The notes beneath the pieces were generated by a model, which saw only the letters and a program-made list of their open reading frames with translations, did no database searches and was not told where the DNA came from. From the NCBI GenBank assembly GCA_964369225.1, contig CAYJER010000002.1:116239-180238 (forward strand): a stretch of 64,000 nucleotides of DNA, written 5' to 3'. This DNA comes from SIG603 sp964369225. GTDB taxonomy: Bacteria > Bacillota > Clostridia > Oscillospirales > Acutalibacteraceae. Of this stretch, positions 9,320 through 17,769 are shown piece after piece; positions within the stretch are counted from its first letter, which is position 1; the number at the start of each line of letters is the position of its first letter. The position numbers were made by a program, and so were the translations under genes.

Positions 9320-9384
9320 GCATTATTTTATGAACACGAGCATATTAATTATCAAAAGAGAAATTGAAAGGACTGACAAACTAT

Positions 9385-10302
9385 ATGAAGTTTTATCCGG
9401 AGGGTTATCTATTTAATACAAAAGAAAACAAATTATTTTTAAGCACAGCCACAATGCTAACAGAAGCATACAAAGAACAATTCATATTGGAGGCTAAGGC
9501 AATATTGTGTGACAGCAAACACAATATAATTGTAGACCTGCACTGCATGAAAGGGATTATCCCACGTGAAGAGGGGGCAATAGGAATACGTGAGGGAACT
9601 GTTAGAGACATAGCCATTATCTCAAGAGTAAATAAGGCGGTGTCATTTATCATTACAGATTTTGCAAGAGATGAAAACGGCCAACTAATAGCCATACTTT
9701 CAAGAAGACTTGCACAAGAAAGATGCCGAGACACATTTATAGAAAGTCTAAAAGTCGGTGATATAATAGATGCTAAAATAACACACATGGAGAACTTTGG
9801 AGTTTTTGCAGATATTGGGTGTGGTATTATATCATTGCTACCTATTGATGCAATTTCGGTTTCTAGGATAGAACATCCGTCCGAAAGATTTAGCGTTGGC
9901 ATGAGCATTAGGGTAATAATAAAATCTAAAGAAAACGGAAGAATAACCCTTTCACAAAAGGAGCTTCTTGGCACATGGCAAGAAAATGTAAACTTCTTTT
10001 CAGCTGGCGAGACTGTCACAGGCATTGTAAGGAGCATAGAAAGTTATGGAATATTTGTTGAACTTGCACCTAACCTTGCTGGACTTGCGGAGCTTAAAGA
10101 CGGCGTAACAGTGGGTACACAGGCGAGTGTCTATATTAAGTGCATCATTCCATCAAGAATGAAGATTAAACTTATCATAATAGAAACCTTTAATTACATA
10201 TATCAACCTGGGATACCTACCTATTTCTACGACAACGATCATATAGATAAGTTCCTTTACTCACCACCTGATTGCGACAAAACAATATTAACAGAGTTCT
10301 AG
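9385..10302 (+). CDS. S1 RNA-binding domain protein
   Basis: The frame opens with TTG at 9364, but ATG 9385 (MKFYPEGYLFN) is preferred, with GAAAGGA about 12 bases upstream. The product is about 305 residues. It contains two S1 OB-fold repeats: about 130-195 (VGDIIDAKITHMENFGVFADIG) and about 205-265 (GETVTGIVRSIESYGIFVEL). A more divergent S1-like N-terminal region begins IVDLHCMKGIIPREE. This matches the short ribosomal-protein-S1-like proteins of Clostridia, thought to bind mRNA or ribosomes. It is monocistronic, followed by a hairpin at 10343-10368. It is not a full-length RpsA, which has four or more repeats. Confidence 0.82.
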   Translation: MKFYPEGYLFNTKENKLFLSTATMLTEAYKEQFILEAKAILCDSKHNIIVDLHCMKGIIPREEGAIGIREGTVRDIAIISRVNKAVSFIITDFARDENGQLIAILSRRLAQERCRDTFIESLKVGDIIDAKITHMENFGVFADIGCGIISLLPIDAISVSRIEHPSERFSVGMSIRVIIKSKENGRITLSQKELLGTWQENVNFFSAGETVTGIVRSIESYGIFVELAPNLAGLAELKDGVTVGTQASVYIKCIIPSRMKIKLIIIETFNYIYQPGIPTYFYDNDHIDKFLYSPPDCDKTILTEF

Positions 10303-10342
10303 TTTGGTCGAGCAACCACGACGGTTTTTATATATTCAACAT

Positions 10343-10368
10343 AGGGGCAGTCGAACAAGACTGTCCCT
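10343..10368 (+). terminator. Intrinsic terminator after the S1-domain gene
   Basis: AGGGGCAGTC pairs with GACTGTCCCT (one G-T wobble) around a 6-base loop, followed by AATTTTT. A weaker hairpin (GTCG...CGAC with a T-run) lies just upstream at about 10304-10325. The convergent rfbB gene may also use the structure. Confidence 0.75.
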
Positions 10369-10414
10369 AATTTTTAGTAGATTTAAGCTTCTACATTGAC
10401 TGAATATACTCTTC

Positions 10415-11431
10415 TTAATCTCCATAAATTTTCGTGTAATAATTTTTATATTCACCGCTAATGATAGTTCCCCACCATTTTTTGTTCTCTAAATACCAGT
10501 TAATTGTTTGTTGTATTCCATCTTCAAAGTTTGTTTCTGGTAACCAACCTAACTCACTGTGAATTTTTGTAGGATCAATTGCATAACGCATATCATGCCC
10601 TTTTCTGTCAGTTACATATGTAATTAAACTTTCAGGCTTATCAAGAGCTTTACAAATTATTTTTACTATTTCAATATTTTTCATTTCATTGTGTCCGCCA
10701 ATATTGTAGACCTCCCCTACTTCTCCGCTGTGTATGATTAAGTCTATAGCCTTACAATGATCATCAACATAAAGCCAGTCACGCACATTCAAACCCTCAC
10801 CATATACTGGCAATGGCTTATTCTCTAAGGCATTTACTATCATTAACGGAATTAACTTTTCTGGGAAATGATAAGGGCCATAATTATTTGAACATCTTGA
10901 AATTGTTATAGGTAAACCAAAAGTTCTATGATAAGCTTGAACTAACAAGTCAGCCCCTGCTTTTGAAGCGCTATATGGTGAACTTGTACGAATTGGAGTT
11001 TTTTCTGTGACTAACAAATCACGCCTATCTAAAGGTAAATCGCCATAGACCTCATCAGTTGAAACTTGATGATATCTTTCAACACCATATTTTCTAGACG
11101 TATCCATAAGAACTTGCGTTCCCATTATATTAGTTTCAATGAATACACTTGGATTTTCTATTGAACGGTCTACATGACTTTCTGCTGCAAAATTCACTAC
11201 TATATTTGGTTTTTCTTCTGCAAACAAAAAATCTACTGCATCTTTATCGCAGATATCAGCCTTTACAAATCTAAAGTTTTGATTATCTATAACATCTTTT
11301 AAAGTAGAAAGATTTCCAGCATATGTTAATTTATCAAGACAAACTATTTTATAGTCAGGATATTTTTTTAGCATATGAAAGATAAAGTTTGAACCTATAA
11401 ACCCTGCTCCACCTGTTACGATTATTGTCAT
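10415..11431 (-). CDS. rfbB: dTDP-glucose 4,6-dehydratase
   Basis: This 338-residue short-chain dehydrogenase/reductase converts dTDP-glucose to dTDP-4-keto-6-deoxyglucose. The Rossmann motif GGAGFIGSNF lies at residues 7-16. The family motif AAESHVDRSI and the YxxxK pair (YSASKAGADLL) are present, as is STDEVYGDLP. The length is standard. Its start overlaps the rfbA stop by one base (TAATG), so the two are coupled. The later genes rfbC and rfbD are missing here, so the end product (rhamnose or another 6-deoxysugar) is not fixed by this window. Confidence 0.95.
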   Translation of the reverse strand: MTIIVTGGAGFIGSNFIFHMLKKYPDYKIVCLDKLTYAGNLSTLKDVIDNQNFRFVKADICDKDAVDFLFAEEKPNIVVNFAAESHVDRSIENPSVFIETNIMGTQVLMDTSRKYGVERYHQVSTDEVYGDLPLDRRDLLVTEKTPIRTSSPYSASKAGADLLVQAYHRTFGLPITISRCSNNYGPYHFPEKLIPLMIVNALENKPLPVYGEGLNVRDWLYVDDHCKAIDLIIHSGEVGEVYNIGGHNEMKNIEIVKIICKALDKPESLITYVTDRKGHDMRYAIDPTKIHSELGWLPETNFEDGIQQTINWYLENKKWWGTIISGEYKNYYTKIYGD

Positions 11432-12327
11432 TACTTTAAACCCTCCAAATATTTTCCATCTAAAACATCTTTTAGATATTGTCCATATTGATTTTTCTTA
11501 TATATCTCATATATTCTCATTATTTCGTCTTTTGTAATCCAACCATTAAGGTATGCTATTTCTTCAAGACAAGCTATTTTTCTATGTTGGTTATCTTCTA
11601 TTGTTTTTACAAAACTGGTTGCCTCTACAAGACTTTCATGCGTTCCTGTATCTATCCATGTAAAACCTTGACCTAACAACTCTACATTAAGTTCACCGCT
11701 CTCAAGGTATATTTTGTTAAGATCTGTCATCTCTAACTCGCCTCGTTCAGATGGTGTAAGATTTTTAGCATACGCTACTACTCTATTATCATAGAAATAA
11801 AGTCCTGTCACACAATAATTACTCTTTGGTTTTTCTGGCTTTTCTTCGATTGATACAGCAACGCCGTTCTCGTCAAACTCTACTATTCCAAATCTTTCAG
11901 GGTCATCCACATAATAACCGAATACAGTTGCTCCTTTTCCATTTTCTGCATTTTCTACAGCATTTACAAGTCTTTTTTTTAGTCCATGTCCAGCAAAAAT
12001 ATTGTCTCCTAAGACCATTGCTACCGTATCCTCACCGATAAAATCAGCACCAATAACAAATGCTTGAGCTAGACCATCTGGTGATGGTTGTACAGCATAT
12101 GATAATTTCACCCCCAATTGTTTTCCGTCTCCTAATAACTCTTCAAATCTTGGAGTATCTTGTGGTGTAGAAATTATCAAAATATCTCGTATCCCTGCAT
12201 TCATTAGCACTGACATAGGATAATAAATCATAGGTTTATCATAAATTGGCAAAAGTTGTTTAGATGTAACTTTGGTAAGTGGATACAATCTTGTACCACT
12301 TCCTCCTGCTAATATTATTCCTTTCAT
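11431..12327 (-). CDS. rfbA: Glucose-1-phosphate thymidylyltransferase
   Basis: The protein of about 298 residues activates glucose-1-phosphate with dTTP. The nucleotide-binding signature GGSGTRLYPLT follows the start (MKGIILA). QLLPIYDKPMIYYPMS, GDNIFAGHGL and EEKPEKPKSNYCVTGLYFYD are all RmlA hallmarks. The start at 12327 is preferred over ATG 12339 because the first ATG lies inside the Shine-Dalgarno sequence GGAGGG, which is then correctly spaced. It is first in the rfbA-rfbB pair. A -10-like TATAAT is visible about 40 bases upstream (12366-12371), with no convincing -35. Confidence 0.95.
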   Translation of the reverse strand: MKGIILAGGSGTRLYPLTKVTSKQLLPIYDKPMIYYPMSVLMNAGIRDILIISTPQDTPRFEELLGDGKQLGVKLSYAVQPSPDGLAQAFVIGADFIGEDTVAMVLGDNIFAGHGLKKRLVNAVENAENGKGATVFGYYVDDPERFGIVEFDENGVAVSIEEKPEKPKSNYCVTGLYFYDNRVVAYAKNLTPSERGELEMTDLNKIYLESGELNVELLGQGFTWIDTGTHESLVEATSFVKTIEDNQHRKIACLEEIAYLNGWITKDEIMRIYEIYKKNQYGQYLKDVLDGKYLEGLK

Positions 12328-12643
12328 TTTTCCCTCCATTATGTATTTGATTCCTGAATAAATATATTATACACATTGAAGCTAGTTGTATATATTTATT
12401 TTTAAATAATTTTTATGATCTTTTTATAGCTTTCTTAATTACCAATATCATACCTTAAACTAGGCATGCCCTAGGCTCTATAATTATTGTACCGCAAAAA
12501 CACTAAAATTGAAAGATGTTGAAGAAAAAAAGTTGAATGTTTCATAACAAAAATTGTACTTCGCCTTGAAATGAAGTAAAAAATACACATTTCTATAATA
12601 TGCCTGTAGTTTGATTTTAGTTTTACATGTCTTCTAGCTCAAT
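12328..12643. other. Intergenic region between rfbA and the UDP-sugar dehydrogenase gene
   Basis: About 315 AT-rich bases with no credible ORF. It holds the presumed rfbA promoter (TATAAT at 12366-12371, minus strand) and a short CTAGG/CCTAG dyad around 12460-12475. I see no riboswitch or repeat. Confidence 0.6.
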
Positions 12644-12673
12644 AAAAAAACGGCAGCTGTTCAGCCACCGTTT
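12644..12673 (-). terminator. Terminator of the UDP-sugar dehydrogenase gene
   Basis: On the minus strand AACGG-TG-GCTG pairs with CAGC-TG-CCGTT around a 2-base loop with a small internal mismatch, followed by a run of seven T. It lies about 25 bases beyond the gene's stop. Confidence 0.75.
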
Positions 12674-12696
12674 GCATAATTTCATTTAATAAATTC

Positions 12697-13935
12697 TTAG
12701 TCTCTTCTAAATATATCTCTGGTATAAACCTTTTCTTGAATATCGTCTAGTATAGAGTCATATCTATTTGCTATAACTGCATTGCACATAGACTTAAATT
12801 TTTCTATATCATTAATAACCTTACTGCCAAAAAATCTTGAGTTATCTTCTAAACTAGGCTCGAAAATTACAACGATTGCACCCTTCGCTTTAATTCTTTT
12901 CATTATTCCTTGAATAGAGCTTTGTCTAAAATTATCGCTACCAGCCTTCATAGTTAGTCTATAGATACCAATAGTAGGTGGATTCATTTCAGACTTAGAG
13001 TATTCATTGTCTTCGCTATAACCATAATATCCGGCTTGTTTTAGCACTTGATCGGCTATAAAATCTTTTCTTGTCTTGTTGGCATCTACAATAGCTGTCA
13101 TCATGTTTTGTGGAACATCATTATAATTAGCTAAAAGCTGTTTTGTATCTTTAGGCAGACAATAACCTCCATAGCCGAAACTAGGGTTGTTATAGTGGTC
13201 TCCTATTCTAGGGTCAAGGCTTACTCCCTCAATAATTTTTTTACTGTCTAAACCACGAATTTCTGCATAGGTGTCAAGCTCATTTATATAACTTACTCTC
13301 ATAGCAAGATAGGTGTTAGCAAAAAGTTTTACAGCTTCTGCCTCTGTAAAGCCCATAATTAAAGTATCAATATTATCTTTTAAAGCTCCATCTGAAAGAA
13401 GCCTAGCAAAAACTTGAGCTTTCTTTGTAAGCTCATCATTGTTTTCATCTGTTCCAACAATAATTCTTGACGGATAAAGATTATCATATAAAGCCTTACC
13501 CTCTCTTAAAAATTCAGGAGAGAAAATAATATTTTCACAATTGAACTTTTTTCTTATACTGGCAGTGAATCCTACAGGAATTGTAGACTTTATAACCATT
13601 GTTGCATTCTCATTATATTTTAATACTTCTTTAATAACTGATTCCACAGCACGAGTATCAAAGTAATTTTTTTGACTATCATAGTTTGTTGGGGCAGCAA
13701 TGATAATAAATTCTGCATTTTCATATGCTAGTTTTGCGTCCAAAGTTGCAGTTAAATTAAGTTTCTTAGTTTCTAAGTATTCCTCAATTTCTGCATCTAT
13801 AATCGGTGATTTTCTCTGATTGATAAGGTTAACTTTTTCTTCAATAATATCCACAGCAAAAACTTCGTGCTTTTGAGCTAATAATATTGCGTTAGAAAGA
13901 CCTACATATCCTGTTCCAGCTACTGCTATTTTCAT
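12697..13935 (-). CDS. ugd: UDP-glucose 6-dehydrogenase-like nucleotide-sugar dehydrogenase
   Basis: The ORF opens at 13959, but ATG 13935 is the start: it gives MKIAVAGTGYVGLSNAILLA and has GGAGG seven bases upstream. The 412-residue protein oxidises a UDP-hexose to the uronate with NAD+. Seen motifs are the GxGYVG dinucleotide loop at 7-12, KSTIPVGFT, EFLREGKALYDNLYPSRI and the catalytic Cys in FGYGGYCLPKDTKQL. The C-terminal half contains GIYRLTMKAGSDNFRQSSIQ. It is monocistronic with its own promoter and terminator. UDP-glucose is the usual substrate; other UDP-sugars are possible. Confidence 0.93.
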   Translation of the reverse strand: MKIAVAGTGYVGLSNAILLAQKHEVFAVDIIEEKVNLINQRKSPIIDAEIEEYLETKKLNLTATLDAKLAYENAEFIIIAAPTNYDSQKNYFDTRAVESVIKEVLKYNENATMVIKSTIPVGFTASIRKKFNCENIIFSPEFLREGKALYDNLYPSRIIVGTDENNDELTKKAQVFARLLSDGALKDNIDTLIMGFTEAEAVKLFANTYLAMRVSYINELDTYAEIRGLDSKKIIEGVSLDPRIGDHYNNPSFGYGGYCLPKDTKQLLANYNDVPQNMMTAIVDANKTRKDFIADQVLKQAGYYGYSEDNEYSKSEMNPPTIGIYRLTMKAGSDNFRQSSIQGIMKRIKAKGAIVVIFEPSLEDNSRFFGSKVINDIEKFKSMCNAVIANRYDSILDDIQEKVYTRDIFRRD

Positions 13936-14239
13936 ATATACCTCCAAGTCATAACACATATTTATATAATTTCCTAATGATAATCTTATTTATATTTTAA
14001 CATTTTAAATTTAGATTTGCAAGCGAATAATTAAAGAAAATACACTGATTACTATTTTTCTAACTAACTAGCTAAATAATTAATAATTTTTAATATTGTT
14101 TATGTTTATTTCACCATAATTCAAATCTATTGGATTAAAAAAACATTGTATAAGATTCAATATTTTTCTCACAAATAAAATCTTTCTTAATTTTCTAAGC
14201 GAATTTTAACATGCATGTTTTTGCTCTTTAATATACTGT
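13936..14239. other. Intergenic region upstream of ugd
   Basis: About 300 very AT-rich bases. The only element I can support is the ugd promoter at 13994-14022. The remaining part toward 14239 shows no ORF, strong hairpin or repeat. Confidence 0.6.
13994..14022 (-). promoter_or_regulatory. Promoter of ugd
   Basis: Minus strand: -35 TTGCAA (14017-14022), 17-base spacer ending TGT, -10 TAAAAT (13994-13999). It is about 60 bases upstream of the ugd start codon. Confidence 0.6.
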
Positions 14240-15103
14240 TTATTTATGTAACAATATGTCCAACAAATAATTCAAAGCCTCACTTTCACTTTGATGATAT
14301 ATCGTTGTAAATTCTGAATTTTCATATATGAATAATGTTTCATACTTAAAGTTTCTGTACCTAACACAGTAGCTATCATGATGTTCTTCATCAAAATACA
14401 CTTTATTTTGTAGTCCTTGTTCTTTGAGTATTGCAATAAATTCACCCCTAGTTAATAAAGGTTTATTCACTTTAGCTTTGTATTTTATTAACACTAAAAC
14501 CAGACTAGTAATAAAAACTAACCAAAAAAGTATTTGATACCCTATTACCTCAAAAGCGGATGCTTCATAAATTACTGTCTCTTCGCCATTTTGGTCTATT
14601 GCGGTAAGTTTAGAATTTAAGCTTACATATGTAATTCCATTTATTTGTTTTAACGCAGAAAAAATATTATCTCTTGAATATTCTTCGTTTTGGTAATCAT
14701 CACTGATTCGAGCCATTTCAACTATGTTTGCATCTTTATCTAGGCTAAATATTATTTCACCTCTAAAAGTGTACATATTCAGATTGTCATTATCCCATTC
14801 AATTCCAAAATCACCGTGGATATTAAACTCATAACCATATAAAAATTCACCATTAGAAGAATATATTAGTATTTTTTTGTTGTTAAACCTTGAACCAGCT
14901 ATTGCTATTAAGCCATTGTCATTAACATCAAAACATTCCACTACATAATAAGTATCATTTTCTAACATTAAGCTGATATCAATATTACCCTCGTACTCAA
15001 GATACTCCTCTTCGGTGATTTCATTTGTTATAAAGCCAGTTTCCATAGCAAATGATTGAACTGGAACTAGCAACAACATTAAAATAATAATAATTTTTAT
15101 CAT
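14240..15103 (-). CDS. Secreted/membrane hypothetical protein
   Basis: A 287-residue protein with a clear signal peptide (MIKIIIILMLLLVPVQSFA) and a single membrane segment near residues 188-210 (IGYQILFWLVFITSLVLVLI). That leaves an extracellular domain of about 165 residues and a cytoplasmic tail of about 75. The outer part looks like a beta-rich, propeller-like repeat (DNGLIAIAGSRFNNKKILIYSSNGEFLYGY, split here only by its own hydrophobic strands). I recognise no family. It is the last of three adjacent minus-strand membrane proteins (14.2-16.8 kb). Each has its own gap, so an operon is likely but not certain. Confidence 0.65.
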   Translation of the reverse strand: MIKIIIILMLLLVPVQSFAMETGFITNEITEEEYLEYEGNIDISLMLENDTYYVVECFDVNDNGLIAIAGSRFNNKKILIYSSNGEFLYGYEFNIHGDFGIEWDNDNLNMYTFRGEIIFSLDKDANIVEMARISDDYQNEEYSRDNIFSALKQINGITYVSLNSKLTAIDQNGEETVIYEASAFEVIGYQILFWLVFITSLVLVLIKYKAKVNKPLLTRGEFIAILKEQGLQNKVYFDEEHHDSYCVRYRNFKYETLFIYENSEFTTIYHQSESEALNYLLDILLHK

Positions 15104-15212
15104 ATGATAACCTTTGCTTTCTTAAGTAATATTTCCATTCCATTTTATTGAGTCATCACTCATGTGTGAAAAAACCACAGAAATTCAGTGTGAAAATTTT
15201 TACTTTTGAGAT

Positions 15213-16118
15213 TTATTTTATCTTGTTTTTGCGTTGTTCTGCATCAAAAGCATGCTTTGATTTAACTTTATTCTTTATCAAAATATCATAGAACTGGTTA
15301 AAGTAATCTATTTTCTCATCAAACAATATAAAACCTTTTGTTGTTTTCAGAATTAAGTATCCTGAAATTCTTTTAAAATATTTGCAATCTTTATAGTACA
15401 CTTCACGTGTTATTCCAAATGAATTCTTATGTATAAAATATTTTTGATTTTTGAACACTGTAAGTTTCCATAGTTTTTCTTGTATTAAACTTGCAAAACC
15501 AAAAATTATAAAAAATCCCATTATCAAGCCAATTAAATAGAAGTCCTCAGGGTCATATAATTTTGATAAATATATACCTATCAATAAGCCTGCAAACATC
15601 AATATAATTACTATGCCTGCCCATTTTCTAACTGGCTGTAGTCTAAGATAAAATTCGGGTTCACCAATTCTTAACTCAACAGCACGCTTATTTGGACGCA
15701 CTTCAACTTCATGTGAAATTAATGACAGAATAAAAAACATCACATTGTTAGCATCCTTATCAATATAGAAATTTTTATTCTTAGCTCTCAAGAATATAAT
15801 TGTCCTCTGTTCTATTAAATACTCACATTCAGAATACTTAATTATATGTGTTCTACCAAATGCTGTTCGATATATAAAAAAATCTTTATTTTTATTAAAA
15901 ACTATTCTAAATGATAGTGAATAAAAGCTACAGAATAACCATCCACATGCAAATAAAACAATTATAGCTGCTGCAATTACCGAATCTCTTTCATCCCAAG
16001 TTAAAAACATAAGAGTTGATCCTAACACGAAGATAATTGCAGCTGAAATAAAAACACCACAAAAAAATTTATGTAGACATACTATTACATCATCTTTTTC
16101 TACTTTAATTTTAGGCAT
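15213..16118 (-). CDS. Four-helix membrane protein with two PH-like repeats (hypothetical)
   Basis: This 301-residue protein has two hydrophobic hairpins (about 20-75 and 165-210). Each is followed by a similar soluble module: residues about 78-130 (FFIYRTAFGRTHIIKYSECEYL) and about 225-280 (FIHKNSFGITREVYYKDCKYF). The repeated I(Y/H)(R/K)xxFGxTxxxxYxxC(E/K)Y pattern shows an internal duplication of a PH-like domain, of the kind found in DUF6560-type or bPH-domain proteins. No enzyme motif is seen. It sits between two other uncharacterised membrane proteins and may form a membrane complex with them. Confidence 0.65.
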   Translation of the reverse strand: MPKIKVEKDDVIVCLHKFFCGVFISAAIIFVLGSTLMFLTWDERDSVIAAAIIVLFACGWLFCSFYSLSFRIVFNKNKDFFIYRTAFGRTHIIKYSECEYLIEQRTIIFLRAKNKNFYIDKDANNVMFFILSLISHEVEVRPNKRAVELRIGEPEFYLRLQPVRKWAGIVIILMFAGLLIGIYLSKLYDPEDFYLIGLIMGFFIIFGFASLIQEKLWKLTVFKNQKYFIHKNSFGITREVYYKDCKYFKRISGYLILKTTKGFILFDEKIDYFNQFYDILIKNKVKSKHAFDAEQRKNKIK

Positions 16119-16171
16119 AGCTTAGCTCCTTAACTATTATTTAAAGCAAATTTAAACAGTTTTTTCTCTAT

Positions 16172-16780
16172 TTATTTAATATCAATTGATAATGGAACTC
16201 CGTCAATAATTATTTGGTAACTCTCATCTAAATCTTTTACATACACATAATGATATAGATTAGTTGTAGTTTCATTTTCACTAATATATATTTCAAAAAC
16301 CGAATCTCTATTATCACTAACCTCTACTGGGAAATTATTTTTCGTTGGTGAAACTTCGACATAATAGTCTTGTGTTCCACTTGCTTGATCTACAGTTATC
16401 ATTGCATTTAGAGTTGTAGTCTTTGATAAAGTAGAGTGGCTAAAAAATGTACCTATCTTATATCCATCATCAGTCTTTGGTAAAACAATACTACTAAAAG
16501 AATCCTCATTCTCATATATAACCAAAGCAGACTCTTCTCCCTCAACTACAGTTTTTATATCACCCGAGTCAGTATAATCAAAAACAGATTCTACACTTGG
16601 AAAACTTATAAATAAATTTTCAACTGGCAATAACGAAGATAATGATGTCAAAATCATATAAAATACAATCATAAAAGCTATTGCTGTTCCCTTTTTCTTC
16701 CCGTTATCTTTAACTACCTTTACGATAAAAAAGATTAATATTATCAATCCTATTAGCATTCTTACTGAACTATATGTCAT
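16172..16780 (-). CDS. Hypothetical membrane-anchored protein
   Basis: A 202-residue protein with two N-terminal membrane helices (about 6-22 and 32-52) and an extracellular beta-rich domain from about residue 65, rich in Asp, Glu, Ser and Thr. No Cys lipobox and no known motif is seen. It is the first of the three-gene membrane cluster (16780 to 14240). The C-terminal domain (YHYVYVKDLDESYQIIIDG) may bind a ligand or partner outside the cell; this is inference. Confidence 0.6.
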   Translation of the reverse strand: MTYSSVRMLIGLIILIFFIVKVVKDNGKKKGTAIAFMIVFYMILTSLSSLLPVENLFISFPSVESVFDYTDSGDIKTVVEGEESALVIYENEDSFSSIVLPKTDDGYKIGTFFSHSTLSKTTTLNAMITVDQASGTQDYYVEVSPTKNNFPVEVSDNRDSVFEIYISENETTTNLYHYVYVKDLDESYQIIIDGVPLSIDIK

Positions 16781-16837
16781 ATTCTACTCCTTATTAAACT
16801 TAATTCTGATATTTAATGTGATAAACCTAAAAACTAT

Positions 16838-17010
16838 AATCAGTCCAAAGTTCACATTGGCTGATAACTGTTTGTACTGCGTCTTCCATTCCCTCGGGTG
16901 GGTATCTATGTTTTTTTTAGAAGTCTTTTAACAAGTTTTCTCATGCTTGCTCTTGCTGTTTCTTTTTTCTGCCATTACTTCATAATCTTTATCTATCAAA
17001 ACAAGAGTAT
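16838..17010 (-). pseudogene. Remnant of a type I restriction HsdR C-terminus
   Basis: On the minus strand two adjoining frames read TARASMRKLVKRLLKK and HRYPPEGMEDAVQTVISQ followed by CELW. This is the end of the helical C-terminal domain (DUF3387 type) of a type I restriction motor subunit, where a [KH]xYPPxxxxxAxxxVxxQxExW motif is usual. The frame shifts at a run of eight A/T bases (16911-16918). No upstream part of the gene remains in the adjoining sequence. It is unlike the intact HsdR at 27.1 kb, so it is the scar of another R-M locus. Confidence 0.6.
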
Positions 17011-17160
17011 AACTATCAAGCTTAAGGTGAATAACCCCATAGTTGAGAACTTAGTGAAAAGGTAATAGTGAATAGTGAAAAGTTGATGTGAAAATCCTTG
17101 GGATTTTTTAATTAAAGACTTTTTAACAAAAAAAATTTATTAATGAAGATAAATTTGTTA

Positions 17161-17330
17161 ATATATTGTAGGGCGCAGAGACCAAACGTGTTGATTACGA
17201 TTTTGGAATTAAATGTAATTCGTTAAAACGTACAAATTAATGTAGGGGCGGATATTATCCGCCTAAGAAATTTAAGCAAAATCACGGACTTTTTAGTCGG
17301 ATAATATCCGCCCCTACATGGCTAAATTTT
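17161..17330. repeat. MITE-like hairpin repeat, copy 1
   Basis: A perfect 20-base inverted repeat (17241-17260 TGTAGGGGCGGATATTATCC; 17299-17318) surrounds a 38-base loop. Inside each arm lies a smaller palindrome (GGCGGATA/TATCCGCC). The left flank 17193-17240 (CGTTAAAACGTACAAATT and neighbours) matches the flank of the 55-kb copy in reverse orientation, and TGTAGGG...ACGTGTTGATTA at 17167-17204 also recurs there. Bases 17299-17323 recur exactly at 35621-35645. No coding capacity. Confidence 0.8.
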
Positions 17331-17436
17331 CTAAGAGTCACGTCTGCACAGATACCCTCCCCTACAATCAAGCACTAAATTTGCTTAAGTTCCCAAGTAT
17401 GGTGAATAACCCTACTTTCATAACAAACCGGTTTAG

Positions 17437-17500
17437 GTGCTCCCTTCTGCTGCTCCCTCAGTCAGCCGTGCTGACAGCTCCCTCTAAGAGGGAGCCAAGC
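17437..17500. repeat. CTCCCTC-type palindromic intergenic repeat
   Basis: Two tandem hairpins: GTCAGC-CGT-GCTGAC (17461-17475) and GCTCCCTCT-A-AGAGGGAGC (17477-17495), preceded by CTCCCTTCTGCTGCTCCCTC. GC-rich modules of this form occur widely between genes in gut Firmicutes. It is far more GC-rich than its surroundings. Between 17331 and 17769 I see no gene. Confidence 0.7.
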
Positions 17501-17769
17501 CTTTCAAAGCTGTTTTTCAAAGCCTATTCTTGATGAATTGATATCTGACCTTTCTATTCTCCTAAAATTTTTACAGATTCGCAAGTATTTTGATTATAAT
17601 ATTATATCATTAGTTTAAAATTTTTTCAATTAAAATAGTTAAATTTATAAAATATAATTTTATAAAAAAATGAAACCCAGTTTCTGGATTTCATCTTAAC
17701 ATATTTCTTAGTGAATTACATAGTTTTACTTAAGCATCTTGACACAACTTTTAAAAAGTCAAGTTATGT

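Noticed and set aside
9405..10037. 210-aa minus-strand ORF opposite the S1-domain gene
   Set aside because: It is a shadow frame of the S1 gene, with no ribosome site or recognisable protein.
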